Source: Acanthochromis polyacanthus | Taxonomy: Eukaryota > Chordata > Actinopteri > Pomacentridae | Assembly: GCF_021347895.1 (NCBI RefSeq) | Contig: NC_067125.1 | Location: 25,151,621-25,215,620 of the forward strand | Direction: 5' to 3' | Length of the DNA stretch: 64,000 nucleotides | In this document: piece by piece, positions 36,201 through 41,806 of the stretch | Numbering within the stretch: position 1 is the stretch's first letter | Layout of the letters: each line of letters opens with the position of its first letter | Position numbers and translations under genes: made by a program | Notes under the pieces: model-generated | Seen by the model: the letters and a program-made list of their open reading frames with translations, nothing else | Told to the model about the DNA's origin: nothing | Database searches by the model: none

Positions 36201-36737
36201 AGGTCAATTACTTTGTGGATACATCTATAATAAATGAACACATTCTATGGTGCAGTGGTTTCTGATCATCAATAACAAATAAACAAATGATGCAATTCTG
36301 ACAAAGCCATATGAAGGAATGAACAGCCTTGGAGGAGTACTGCACTCTCCAAGTGCTTTTCTAGTTTACATATTGTGTAAATATGTAACACCCATATTAA
36401 CTCTGTCTCCTCTATCCCATCACAGGAGGACCTTAAAAGTTGGGTGACCAACATTACCGCTAGTATCTCGGAGCACGAGGAGATTGCCAAATGGGGTCAG
36501 CCCCAACCAACTACCTCATCCACCGACGAGGGCACGCGCCGCGACGGCAGCAAGGCAGACAACCGGTCGGACCGAGGCGGTGAGCGGTCGGACCGGGCCG
36601 AGCGGATGGAGCGGGCAGAGAAGGAGAAGGAGAAAGAGAAGGAGAAGGAGAGGGAGCGAGGTGAGCGGTCGGAGAGGTCGGATCGAGGCGGGAAGTCGGA
36701 CGGCAAACGCTCAGAAAAATCCAGCAAGAAGAAGTGA
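4324..36737 (+). CDS. sptbn4: Beta-IV spectrin (sptbn4), 3' part: 18 exons, 5' end outside window
   Basis: Eighteen GT-AG exons join in phase to encode the C-terminal 1,375 residues of a beta spectrin. About 747 residues form roughly seven triple-helical spectrin repeats, including the conserved stretches [35 protein letters not shown] and [17 protein letters not shown]. Next come a linker of about 370 residues, a PH domain (HEGFLFRK to the tryptophan of KSWVTNI) and a charged tail. The linker holds three ERQ-x-S-S motifs, which as I recall are peculiar to beta-IV spectrin; this is the reason for the symbol. Beta-IV spectrin pairs with alpha spectrin and binds ankyrin-G under the membrane of axon initial segments and nodes of Ranvier. 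The actin-binding calponin-homology domains and early repeats must lie upstream. Exons are GC-rich and introns AT-rich and full of transposons. Paralogue a or b cannot be told. The family call is very secure, the isoform slightly less so. Confidence 0.93.
4640..5330 (+). repeat. Intronic repeat, copy 1 (shared with 14740-15330)
   Basis: Phrases such as 'cagaaacgctttgagttgtgatttcttgtg', 'ttgcaaagacatttttac' and 'ggtacattacaatcagttaaat' recur about three times here and again in the intron at 14740-15330. I do not recognise the family. Confidence 0.75.
6387..7253. mobile_element. Non-autonomous hAT-type DNA transposon
   Basis: It is flanked by identical 8-bp duplications GCAATATC (6379-6386 and 7254-7261). 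The left end is CAGTGGCGACTGGT and the right end, read inward, is CCGGGACGGCTGGT; both ends continue to a GGGCTAAC string. CAGTGGCG ends and 8-bp duplications are typical of hAT. It has no transposase and carries a CA microsatellite at 6569-6618. Confidence 0.82.
6569..6618. repeat. (CA)n microsatellite
   Basis: A CA run with one interruption (actcac), preceded by a CTCA-rich tract, inside the hAT element. Confidence 0.93.
9004..9546 (-). mobile_element. piggyBac-like MITE, copy 1, with long internal hairpin
   Basis: It is bounded by TTAA at 9000-9003 and 9547-9550. The ends resemble each other in inverse (CCCTGATGTCGTC left; GACAACAGGAGCG right). It holds a hairpin with ~44-bp arms (9132-9221) and a (TA)n run (9238-9281). 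A second copy lies inverted at 10473-11010. TTAA targets and a CCCT-type end suggest a piggyBac-derived element; there is no transposase. Confidence 0.78.
9238..9281. repeat. (TA)n microsatellite
   Basis: About 44 bp of alternating TA inside the MITE, likely able to extrude as a cruciform. Confidence 0.95.
10153..10377 (+). CDS. sptbn4: sptbn4 exon, spectrin repeat
   Basis: 225 bp, 75 codons, phase 0. It starts [14 protein letters not shown] after CTCCTCAG and ends DLEDEI before GTGAGT. It continues the repeat of the previous exon across a 5.6-kb intron. Confidence 0.95.
10473..11010 (+). mobile_element. piggyBac-like MITE, copy 2 (inverted relative to copy 1)
   Basis: It starts CCCTCCTGTTGTC after TTTA and ends GATGACACGATGG before TTAA (11011-11014). 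Interior strings match copy 1 in reverse complement, including the hairpin (about 10770-10855) and 'cttcaggaagaaaattc'. Start and end are inverted repeats, as expected of a MITE. Confidence 0.78.
11918..12110. mobile_element. 193-bp TIR element
   Basis: Perfect 13-bp inverted ends, CCCCCTGTCAAAA and its complement TTTTGACAGGGGG. The 'tcatttgaatgngaaagtgtcctaaa' string also occurs twice inside. It sits in an L2-like tail, so it is a later insertion. The superfamily is uncertain (Tc1/mariner-like by its ends). Confidence 0.7.
13140..13229 (+). CDS. sptbn4: sptbn4 exon, spectrin repeat
   Basis: 90 bp, 30 codons, phase 0: [12 protein letters not shown] to QQLMKKNQ. The acceptor is ATTGTAG and the donor GTGAGA. 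The LWV-ERLPxA motif after DLEDEI is a beta-spectrin hallmark. It is too short to stand out as an open frame. Confidence 0.93.
13330..13608 (+). CDS. sptbn4: sptbn4 exon, spectrin repeat
   Basis: 279 bp, 93 codons, phase 0: [13 protein letters not shown] to [15 protein letters not shown] precedes and GTGAAT follows. It includes [15 protein letters not shown], the conserved first helix of a repeat with its invariant tryptophan. Confidence 0.95.
13680..13817. repeat. Short tandem repeat (GTTAAAGTTGCTCTA unit)
   Basis: Six to seven imperfect copies of a ~24-bp unit containing 'gttaaagttgctct', in the intron after 13608. A lone Tc1-type MITE end ('caaaagtttggggtcaccca') follows at 13842-13862. 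Confidence 0.85.
14070..14200 (+). CDS. sptbn4: sptbn4 exon, spectrin repeat
   Basis: 131 bp, phase 0 in and two bases out: [17 protein letters not shown] to MGHPD plus TG of a split cysteine codon. The acceptor is CCCACCAG and the donor GTGAGG. Confidence 0.94.
14201..15641. other. sptbn4 intron
   Basis: It contains a SINE-like tail near 14390-14460 and the second copy of the repeat seen at 4640-5330. There is no coding signal. Confidence 0.6.
14740..15330 (+). repeat. Intronic repeat, copy 2 (shared with 4640-5330)
   Basis: It matches the first intron's repeat through strings such as 'cagtccacaaagcagcaaat', 'tttatttcccagaaac' and 'gagataatcattaatat'. There are two internal units, in the same orientation as copy 1. 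Confidence 0.75.
15642..15846 (+). CDS. sptbn4: sptbn4 exon, spectrin repeat
   Basis: 205 bp. Its first base completes the split codon, then [17 protein letters not shown] to DFEHVT. The acceptor is TTTCGCAG and the donor [27 protein letters not shown] is close to the vertebrate beta-spectrin consensus. Confidence 0.95.
15995..16610. mobile_element. Transposon-derived repeat (hAT-like end) with AC/AA-rich tail
   Basis: It begins 'tagggctgtcaaactcat' and 'ttcagggtccacatt', a form I know as a common fish DNA-transposon end. It continues into an 'acaaaatgagacaaaac' tandem region (16320-16540) that is the reverse complement in style of 19780-19965. The far end is uncertain. Confidence 0.55.
16638..17936 (+). 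mobile_element. PIF/Harbinger DNA transposon, degenerate
   Basis: Its ends are inverted: CAGGGGCCTCATTTATAAA on the left and the complement TTTATAAATGAGGCCCCTG on the right. Subterminal 'tacgcaaagttttataaat' type strings repeat inside. The interior encodes a piece of a HARBI1-like transposase. I see no clean 3-bp target duplication, so the exact ends may be off by a base or two. Confidence 0.85.
17430..17690 (+). pseudogene. Harbinger transposase fragment (HARBI1-like DDE domain)
   Basis: One frame reads [20 protein letters not shown], then IVAGWPG-type text ending WPGSTHDSF. The YVNRK-HS and WPGSTHDS strings are hallmarks of Harbinger nucleases, the Asp of STHDS being a catalytic residue. 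The upstream IDGTH-type motif with the first Asp is not recognisable, and the frame ends soon after. It is a relic. Confidence 0.8.
18238..18483 (+). CDS. sptbn4: sptbn4 exon, spectrin repeat
   Basis: 246 bp, 82 codons, phase 0: [14 protein letters not shown] to HKFFSDCRE. The acceptor is TCTCCAG. The donor is GTGACA, a weak non-consensus match; I chose it because the next exon then continues [11 protein letters not shown] as in other beta spectrins. Confidence 0.93.
18947..19081 (+). CDS. sptbn4: sptbn4 exon, spectrin repeat in the expected ankyrin-binding region
   Basis: 135 bp, 45 codons, phase 0: [14 protein letters not shown] to IQLLVTQ. The acceptor is TTTCCAG and the donor GTACAA. Counting back from the C-terminus, this lies near the ankyrin-binding repeat; that assignment is by position only. 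Confidence 0.93.
19082..20709. other. sptbn4 intron, 1.6 kb
   Basis: It contains a tandem region at 19780-19965 of 'ttttgtcattttgtgtctcg' type units, complementary to the one at 16320-16540. Otherwise I see nothing recognisable. Confidence 0.6.
20710..20954 (+). CDS. sptbn4: sptbn4 exon, spectrin repeat
   Basis: 245 bp, phase 0 in, two bases out: [19 protein letters not shown] to GTGEKP plus AG of a split arginine codon. The acceptor is CTATCAG and the donor GTATCC, a poor match to consensus. [14 protein letters not shown] matches the beta-spectrin pattern. Confidence 0.94.
21381..22080. mobile_element. Non-autonomous hAT element
   Basis: The ends are CAGCGGTCTCCAAC and, on the right, GTTGGGGACCGTTG. 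They are flanked by near-identical 8-bp duplications CCATGTGT (21373-21380) and CCATATGT (22081-22088). 'gcaccacggatcagattcaa' near the left end and 'gtggcccagtgctggtccac' near the right are typical of this fish family. It hosts a foreign repeat at about 21470-21760. Confidence 0.8.
21470..21760 (+). repeat. Interspersed repeat R, copy 1
   Basis: It shares 'atccgtggatccagactat', 'ccttgtgtcatttctg' and 'agtaatgttgctaacagaca' with 26780-27110 and, inverted, 35700-36065. The family is unknown to me by name. Confidence 0.75.
22732..22870 (+). CDS. sptbn4: sptbn4 exon, spectrin repeat
   Basis: 139 bp. One base completes the arginine, then [18 protein letters not shown] to ARNPAAEE. The acceptor is CTCTGCAG and the donor GTGAGA. 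EKPRDVSSVE across the junction is a strongly conserved beta-spectrin string. Confidence 0.95.
22871..23638. other. sptbn4 intron with (ATT)n-rich sequence
   Basis: It contains long ATT/AAT-rich stretches (23150-23200, 23300-23325, 23420-23456) and two similar units around 23090-23200 and 23265-23330. No gene. Confidence 0.7.
23639..23723 (+). CDS. sptbn4: sptbn4 exon, spectrin repeat
   Basis: 85 bp: [28 protein letters not shown] plus one base (C). The acceptor is TTCTCAG and the donor GTGAGT. The exon has no long open frame and is found only by joining phases. A Tc1 transposon begins 49 bp after it. Confidence 0.92.
23773..25399 (+). mobile_element. Tc1-like DNA transposon, nearly complete
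   Basis: 1,627 bp flanked by TA (23771-23772 and 25400-25401). The terminal inverted repeats are long, about 212 bp (23773-23984 and 25186-25399), starting CAGTGCCTTGTGAAAG. A second transposase-binding-like direct repeat lies at their inner ends ('gtggggtgtgcaatatta'), the IR/DR layout. It sits in the sptbn4 intron between the exons at 23639 and 25511, same strand as the gene. Confidence 0.95.
24163..25245 (+). CDS. Tc1-family transposase with a C-terminal frameshift
   Basis: 360 codons open. An N-terminal paired-like helix-turn-helix ([20 protein letters not shown], residues ~26-45) and the RPGRPSKL hook are followed by a DD34E nuclease: Asp in VLWSDETK, Asp in FQQDNDPKH, Glu in NPIENLW, all present. 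It cuts and pastes the element at TA sites. Around 25119-25122 the GA-rich string looks two bases short compared with relatives, so the last ~20 residues are read out of frame and the ORF overruns into the right inverted repeat. The usual stop would be at 25178-25180. Activity is doubtful, but decay is slight, so the insertion is recent. Confidence 0.93.
   Translation: MKTKEHTRQVRDSVVEKFKAGFRHKKISQALNISRSTVQAIILKWKEYQTTANLPRPGRPSKLSPRTRRRLIRDAAKRPMITLDELQRSTAEVGESVHSTRISRTLHKSGLYGRVARRKPFLKDIHKKSRLKFATSHLGETPNMWKKVLWSDETKMELFGHNAKQYVWRKSNTAHHPEHTIPTVKHGGGSLMVWACFSSAGTGKMVKIDGKMNGAKYRTILEENLLESAKDLRLGRRFVFQQDNDPKHKAKSTMEWFTNKRIQVLEWPSQSPDLNPIENLWAELKTAVHKGSPSNLTELELFCKEEWARISVSGCAKLIDIPHTTCSCNCSKRWRYKVLMQGGRIILHTPLFKFLFVKKV
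25511..25707 (+). CDS. sptbn4: sptbn4 exon, last spectrin repeat
   Basis: 197 bp. Two bases complete a leucine, then [17 protein letters not shown] to SLRRLTT. The acceptor is GCCTCAG and the donor GTAAAA. It holds the end of the terminal spectrin repeat ([17 protein letters not shown]). Confidence 0.95.
25810..26174 (-). mobile_element. Tc1/mariner-type MITE, copy 1 (~365 bp)
   Basis: The ends read TACCATTGAAAAGTTTGGGG and the complement of TACACCACAGTTCAAAGG. It has TA at both ends. The same element lies in opposite orientation at 43499-43865. No coding capacity. Confidence 0.85.
26289..26430. mobile_element. 142-bp hAT MITE with perfect 8-bp target duplication
   Basis: Flanked by CATCTTAG on both sides (26281-26288 and 26431-26438). 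The ends are TAGGGCTGG and CCAGCCCTA. The interior is rich in 'ccgaatattcg' palindromes. Confidence 0.92.
26780..27110 (+). repeat. Interspersed repeat R, copy 2
   Basis: Same family as 21470-21760. It includes 'gtgacgccgtgccgccatctcacaatg' type text and ends in a (CAGA)n run near 27042-27062. Confidence 0.78.
27314..28359 (+). CDS. sptbn4: sptbn4 large exon: beta-IV-specific linker
   Basis: 1,046 bp, phase 0 in, two bases out. It opens [15 protein letters not shown], then a Pro/Ser/Thr-rich part, an Ala-rich part, a (GGGAGA)-like purine tract coding Glu/Arg/Gly, and three ERQ-x-S-S motifs at 28097-28114 (ERQLSS), 28199-28216 (ERQTSS) and 28295-28312 (ERQESS). In beta-IV spectrin this region is a variable, phosphorylatable spacer between the repeats and the PH domain. 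The donor is GTGAGA. GC content is far above the flanking introns, so long shadow frames occur on the other strand. Confidence 0.94.
28464..28524 (+). CDS. sptbn4: sptbn4 small exon of the linker
   Basis: 61 bp. One base completes a glycine, then [20 protein letters not shown]. The acceptor is TTCCGCAG and the donor GTCTGG, a weak donor. Phase fits both neighbours. It encodes a short predicted coiled helix. Confidence 0.85.
28568..29513. mobile_element. Inserted element with ~20-bp inverted ends
   Basis: The left end TCTACCTCAATTCACCGAA and the right end, read inward, TCCACCTCAATTCACCAAA match at most positions. The middle (about 28860-29270) looks like a second repeat nested inside. No coding region; superfamily not assigned. 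Confidence 0.6.
29534..29866 (-). mobile_element. tRNA-derived SINE, minus strand
   Basis: Read on the minus strand it has an A-box-like TGGTTAGCACT near the start (about 29855) and a degenerate B-box region (CCCTGGTTCACTTCC). It ends in an (ATGG)n tail (29535-29548). A fragment of the same family is exonised in the kinase gene at 56101-56227. Confidence 0.8.
29945..30201 (+). CDS. sptbn4: sptbn4 exon: Arg/Pro-rich linker and start of PH domain
   Basis: 257 bp. It runs [17 protein letters not shown], then an Arg/Pro-rich stretch, then [19 protein letters not shown] plus AG of a split arginine. The acceptor is CTCTTCAG and the donor GTGGGT. HEGFLxRK is the first strand of the spectrin PH domain. 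Confidence 0.94.
31316..31332. promoter_or_regulatory. CTCF-like motif in the intron
   Basis: ACTGCCCCCTGGTGGCT matches the core of the vertebrate CTCF consensus (CCCCCTGGTGGC). Motif reading only. Confidence 0.45.
32520..32950. repeat. Three tandem 147-bp units with everted TCAAGGTCA half-sites
   Basis: Units start at 32520, 32667 and 32814, exactly 147 bp apart (TATCTCA at 32534, 32681 and 32828). Units 1 and 2 each carry TGACCTTGA-N8-TCAAGGTCA (32617-32642 and 32764-32789); unit 3 keeps only the left half (32911-32919). One frame stays open through all three because 147 is a multiple of three. Confidence 0.88.
33795..33876 (+). other. Possible short exon with signal-peptide-like reading
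   Basis: ATG at 33795 opens [20 protein letters not shown] and a Cys-rich end, then AAG followed by GTAAGT at 33877. It looks like a secretory leader plus a good donor. The C/T-rich sequence favours Leu/Ser codons by chance, and no downstream partner exon was found, so this is weak. Confidence 0.15.
34241..34408 (+). CDS. sptbn4: sptbn4 exon: PH domain core
   Basis: 168 bp. One base completes the arginine, then [21 protein letters not shown] to KKKKNVFTL plus AA of a lysine. The acceptor is CACAGCAG after a long C/T tract and the donor [16 protein letters not shown] and YKKKKNVF are the PH strands that contact phosphoinositides in spectrins. Confidence 0.95.
34409..35250. other. sptbn4 intron, 0.8 kb
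   Basis: A lone Tc1-type MITE end ('ccattcaaaactttgcggtcaccca', 34512-34538) is followed by an unassigned repeat-like stretch. No gene. Confidence 0.55.
35251..35293 (+). CDS. sptbn4: sptbn4 microexon: PH domain
   Basis: 43 bp: one base, then [14 protein letters not shown]. The acceptor is TATTGCAG and the donor GTAAGA. It is far too short for an open-frame search but fits phase and the PH fold on both sides. Confidence 0.93.
35700..36065 (-). repeat. Interspersed repeat R, copy 3 (inverted)
   Basis: Reverse complement of the family at 21470-21760 and 26780-27110. It includes 'gtcagaaatgacacaagg', 'tagtctggattcacgg' and 'cggcacggcatcactgtaacc'. It fills most of the intron before the last sptbn4 exon. 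Confidence 0.8.
36426..36737 (+). CDS. sptbn4: sptbn4 last coding exon: PH C-terminal helix and charged tail
   Basis: 312 bp ending in TGA at 36735-36737. [19 protein letters not shown] is the closing helix of the PH domain with its invariant tryptophan. It is followed by about 75 residues of RS, RE, KE and DR dipeptides ending SEKSSKKK. The Glu/Lys block at 36616-36660 is an imperfect GAGAAG repeat, so its length may vary between individuals. Confidence 0.95.
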   Translation, partial: EDLKSWVTNITASISEHEEIAKWGQPQPTTSSTDEGTRRDGSKADNRSDRGGERSDRAERMERAEKEKEKEKEKERERGERSERSDRGGKSDGKRSEKSSKKK

Positions 36738-36992
36738 GCGACACGACAGATTGGTCAGGATTGAAGCGTACGAACTCCGGACGGGAGGCGGGGCCGCAGA
36801 CTGGAAGTGAACGCCCCCCCTCCTGCTGTCCGCCTGCAACACTGTCAACAGAGCAGCTGTGTTTGGACGGAAAAGTGCAGGATTGACCCAGGCTCACGCA
36901 TAGATTTGATTTGGAGCAGGAGAACCATCTCTTCTTCTTCTTCTCCTCTCTCTGTCTCTCTTCTGTGTCTCTGTGAGAACACACAGAGTCAC

Positions 36993-37010
36993 TGCCGCCC
37001 CCTGGTGGCC
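36993..37010. promoter_or_regulatory. CTCF-like motif in the sptbn4 3' UTR
   Basis: TGCCGCCCCCTGGTGGCC is very close to the vertebrate CTCF consensus read as TAGCGCCCCCTGGTGGCCA. It lies 256 bp after the stop codon, in a non-repeat setting as far as I can see. Confidence 0.55.
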
Positions 37011-37790
37011 GTATCAGAGAACTGCAGGAGATTTAGTGCTGCTGAAGGCGGCGGCGGTGTTAACGTGAGAGAGAGACGGGACACGTTAACTCGAAGGCTG
37101 TTACTGGTTGCTGGTAGTGCGATAAAACGTAGCTCATACTGTTCCATGTTTGTTTTTTCTATGAGATGAGCTGTATCTGTATTTCTTGTCCGTCCGTCTT
37201 ATCTACTGTATCTATCTGTCTGTCTGTAAGTCGAGACATCCTACACTATGTCTTATTACTCCTCGGAAAGACAATGAAATTATGCCAAAATGTTTTACAG
37301 ACGAACGTAGACTCTTTGTTTTTGTGCTTGTTTTATTCACTTTGTCCCTTCTGTATCGAGGTCTGGCCGTTAAAAAATTGTGAAACTGGTTTTAATTTGG
37401 AGAAATTCATTCAAATTCACCGTGGATGTTTCAGCACCAATCTTAAGCTTCGTGCTGATTTAGGAAATTTGAGACAAGAGAAGAGTAGAAATATGACCTG
37501 AGTAGCCAACTATAAACCTTTGTTTAAGAATAGAAAAGAAATTTAATTAAAAAATACACGCAAAAGCTGAAAATCTCGACCCGAATAAAGATCATAGCTT
37601 GGAAACTTTCTAGAAATGTAATCAAACTTAATGTTAAAATCTGCCCTATAAAGAAAACTTAGCAGCTTTCCTTCCTTTGTGTAGAACTGATTTAGAATTA
37701 CAGGTTTTCTAGTGAAGATTTCTGGAGGACAGTTGAACAGTTTGGGCTCAAAATCTGTTTTCTAAAGACGGTTCTTGGATCTGGTTCCCA

Positions 37791-38006
37791 GGGGCCTCAT
37801 TCATTAAAATACTCTCTTTCCTTTACTTAATGAATAAATCAGCAAAAAAAGTACAGCATTCATATTTTTGGGTAGCTGTAGAGGCTATGATTTCCTTTTT
37901 GATAAATTAGCAGAATTCATCGCAACCTGCTTGTTTCACCGTGAATTACATGTTTGGCTTTCGTCATAAGCACAAAACGTGGCATGTTTTTAATGAATGA
38001 GGCCTT
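37791..38006. mobile_element. ~216-bp Harbinger-like MITE
   Basis: The ends are GGGGCCTCATTCATTAAA and TTTTAATGAATGAGGCCTT. The GGGGCCTCATT end is shared with the larger Harbinger element at 16638-17936. It contains an AATAAA that could serve as a poly-A signal. Confidence 0.7.
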
Positions 38007-38019
38007 CAGGACTGAAAAC

Positions 38020-38147
38020 AGGCCTCATCTACTCTTTTATTCTCTTGCAACATCGAACTGCTCGTTGGAGATTCTCTTTGATTTATTCACGCAAATCTGT
38101 TGCATCCGTTTTTATACAGAATTCAAAAAAAGATATCTTGTTTGTGT

Positions 38148-38178
<31 letters not shown>

Positions 38179-41100
38179 CATGAGCGAATGTGTGTGCTGC
38201 TGCTCTCCGCTCCCAGGGTCTCCATAGCTCTCAGGTTATTTATGTTGGTGTGTGCTTAGTGTGTGCTTCACGTGTTCATATGTTCGTCCCCTCAGAAGTC
38301 ACCTCAGTCTTCCAGATATGTCTGATCCACAGCACAGATCTGCACGCAGGTTTCTATCTTTGTGAGGACCAAACTGGATTCTGTCCCTAAAACCAAATCT
38401 GAACCCTAAAGCACTCAAAAACATCCTCGATTTGCACAAATGCGCTCATTCACGAAGTGTGAAACTCAACCCTGTCCTCACAAAGATAGCCGTACAAATA
38501 CAACACACACTCACAGGTCATGAGGTTTCAAATGTCAGAGGTTATAAAACAGAGTGTAAGAAGGTCATGGAATGTAAATGGCCGACTTCATAACAGAATA
38601 AATAAGAGAATGAGCTGACACACCGATGAGAGCCAGAAGATCAGACCGACCGAACATTTAAAACGTGGGTTCAGCTGTCTGCATGTTTTCATGTTTCTGC
38701 TTGAAGAGGAATCACTCGTCTTTGCAGCGCGCCGACTCTGCATCGGTTTCTGTTTAATTTCCTGTAAACTCACCGTAAAGCCATAAACAAACAGAGGGGG
38801 AAAAAGATAATTATCAGAGTCTGGTTAGCTGGTAGGTAAATGCAGTGGGATAAATCTGTGAAGCTCCTGCTGTGGAGGCTGAATTCAAGCTGCCCTGGTA
38901 GGTGCGTCATGGTCGGAGAGCATTTAAAATCCTGTTCAAAACCCTTTTCCTGCTGCTGGATGGAAACCTCGTTGAGCTGCAGCTCTTTAGCTCGAGTCCA
39001 ACTGAAATTCATTTGTTTGTTTGCTGTTCCACTCAGTAAATCACTTGCTCTGTATTCTCCAGAAACCAACAGGATTAAATTAATGTTCTTTGATTTTATG
39101 GTAGATTTGCGTTAACTTAGTGTCATCCTCAGAAAAAAAAAGCTCAGAAATCTGGTTAACTAGGTGCACATTTAGCACACCATCCACTTAATCCTCATTA
39201 TTTAACTATTTTCTGTTTCACAAGATTGAATAAAGATTCTTGAAAGGTGAAAAACAGCTGCTGGTTAATTAAAATCCCATTTGAAGTGTTTTTTCTTCTG
39301 TCATAGAAGGAAAACTGACTTCAACACAAGATTTCTGCTTTATCGCAAGTGCTTTTCAAAGTGTTTTTCTGTTTTATCAGACATTATTAAACATTATGAA
39401 TGAGGATTAATTGCTTCACAGAGCTTGTAATTGTCTTGTTGCCCATAAAACATCACTCCAAGGTCTTTTTTCTTCCCCTTAAAATAAAAAAAAATCTAGC
39501 TGAACTTAGTTTTGGCTGCAAACAGGAATGGGTTCATTTGATTTTAGTTGGACTTTAAATGCAAAAGTTTAAATTATTCCTTCCCTGAGCGGTTAGATAT
39601 CTATATGTATTAATGATAAAGTCATGAGCTAACAGTGTTGTGAAATCTATTGTTTTCCAGTTTTTCAAAAATGTTTTTCTTCAGGATTTTAAATTCTCTC
39701 CTGACCTGTTTCTGTTTATCATTTAAAAGAAAAAAAACATCTTAAGAACTTGTAATTTCTTTCACGTTTTTTTTCGCACATGTCTTATGCATCTGTATTA
39801 GGTGGGAATGCCAGATCAATGCAATCATTTACATGCATGTCGAACACAACAAACACAGAGTTAAGAGTTTTAAATGAGCAGACGGAAGCGGTTAAGATTC
39901 TAACGTTGTTGCTGTTGATACTCAGAGGACAGAGCGAGCAGAACGGCGAACCCACTGACAGATTTCCATCATTTCACACCGCTGACATCACAAAGTACCA
40001 GAGAACGTGTGGAAGTCGACATGTTTGACATCATGATAGACTGGAGTTCAAAACACAAGTTCAGGTTTGGTTGAAACAATCTGAAAGTTGGTGGTTCGGA
40101 CGAGGCAAACCCACCCGTCTGTTGCTGTTCTGTTCACATCAGCCCAGATTGAAATGACAAATAAACACCTTTGGGTTTGTCATTAATGTGTTTTTAGTCG
40201 GTGTGTTTTCTTTTCGCGCTGGAGATGAATGTAAAGCTTTGTTGTTGGAGATCGGCGTTTCCTCCTGCGCTCTGGAAAGGATGCTGGAACCAGACGGAAG
40301 AGCTGGTAGAAGGTGAAATCTTTAAGCAGAGGGAAACACTGGTGCAGATTTTCTGCCACTAATGCAAAGAAAGTTCAGTTTTCAGACTTTGACATGTTAC
40401 ATCTTGTAAACCAAAACCACTCAGTAGTATGCAGTAAAACGGAGTCTTACTTTAAGAGGATTGTAGAAGGGTGTGTTCAGGGATTCATGTTGTCGATGTT
40501 GATGATGATGGCGATGATGATGATGATGTCCATGGTAGCAATGAGACTTTATGCAACTTTTACTTTGCACTAGGGACGCCGGCCTGCTGCAGAGCCGAGG
40601 CCTGGTGCTCAGTGGTGCCGGGGATCCTGCAGAGGGACGTCAGATCCGGAAAAGTTAGGTAGAAGGACGTTTTATCCGAGGCCTTTTTAAGGATCTGTTG
40701 CCATCTGAGAAAAGCCTGAATTGACTTTTTTGTTTTTTTGCTTTGTTTCATGCTCTCCACCTCCTGTGATGGTTAACAAGTCGAGAAATTCATGCTTGAG
40801 ATTAAAAAAATCACAGAAACTACAAAAAACTCCCATCATTCTTTGGTTTCTGCTTGTCAAATGAGCAAATTTACTCTTTTTTCTTAGTTTTAGAGCATCA
40901 AAAAGTGAATATTTTTCAGTTTGTCTGATTTTTTTTTGCCAAATTAGTAAAAATTGGTGATTCTAACTACTAGATATGTCAATAATAAAAATACTGTAAT
41001 GTTGCAGCTCTAATTCATCAAACTATCAAAGGCTGTTCAATCTGCCATTGTCCATTAATTCTACGTAGAAGCTCTGTCTTCATCTTCTGTTTACATATTG

Positions 41101-41806
41101 CCACTCAGGAGCAGAGAAAAGCGTCGTTCCTTCATCAAAATGGTCACGACACACACAAAACGCACACTGCCTGGAGTAGAAAATCATAAAATGTTAATAC
41201 TTTGAATAGGGCTCATATACTGAAGTTTAAAGCTGAAGTATAATTTTATGTTTTTTAGTGTTTATATATGTTTCTGAGGACAATCAGGGCTGTTAAATTT
41301 AACAACATGTTGATAGGAATATGTGTGGTTCAGTCGGTGATTTGGGGAGTTTGTTGATCTTTCGTTAGAGGTTTATTAGCTATAAATGCTCCAATCAGGT
41401 TCATTATTTCCCATGAAGCCTTTCTAGCAACTAACATCTGCAGTGTTTCTTCCGTTTTAGTCACAGGTGTAGAGAGATTAAGCTCGACTATTGCAGAAAC
41501 TCTTCATTTAACCATAAAAATAAAGAAAGCACAATATTTTTGTATCAGTTATGTTAAGTCAAATCCCTGAACGCTTGTTTTTTTACAGTTAATGAGGCAT
41601 TTTGCTTCATATCTGTTCAGCATTTCTGAATTCATATGTGTAGTCTTGCCTTTAAACCTTCAAAATTACCTAAACACCTTGATTTGTTTTTTTTCTTTGC
41701 AGACGATGCTATGTTCTTTTCTGTAAATAATTAACCAAAAACATTTAGTTTCTTTTTTATTTTTTTGGAGCTCCAGATCAATGTGGTTCACCATCTTAGG
41801 ATGATC
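38020..41806. other. Intergenic, no gene recognised
   Basis: It contains a GT microsatellite (38151-38178), an inverted pair 'tatctttgtgagga' / 'tcctcacaaagata' (38356 and 38474), and a GAT-rich run (40495-40530). Open frames are short and lack conserved motifs. Confidence 0.6.

Larger units (their letters stand above)
36738..38020 (+). other. sptbn4: Probable sptbn4 3' UTR
   Basis: No further coding signal follows the stop. The first AATAAA is at 37584-37589, with another at 37833-37838 inside a MITE. The true cleavage site cannot be read from sequence alone. A CTCF-like motif lies at 36993-37010. Confidence 0.55.

Noticed and set aside
36497..36984. Minus-strand frames opposite the charged tail
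   Set aside because: Codon-bias shadows of the Glu/Lys/Arg-rich exon.
40471..40573. Asp/Met-rich frame at the GAT repeat
   Set aside because: A (GAT)n microsatellite translation only.
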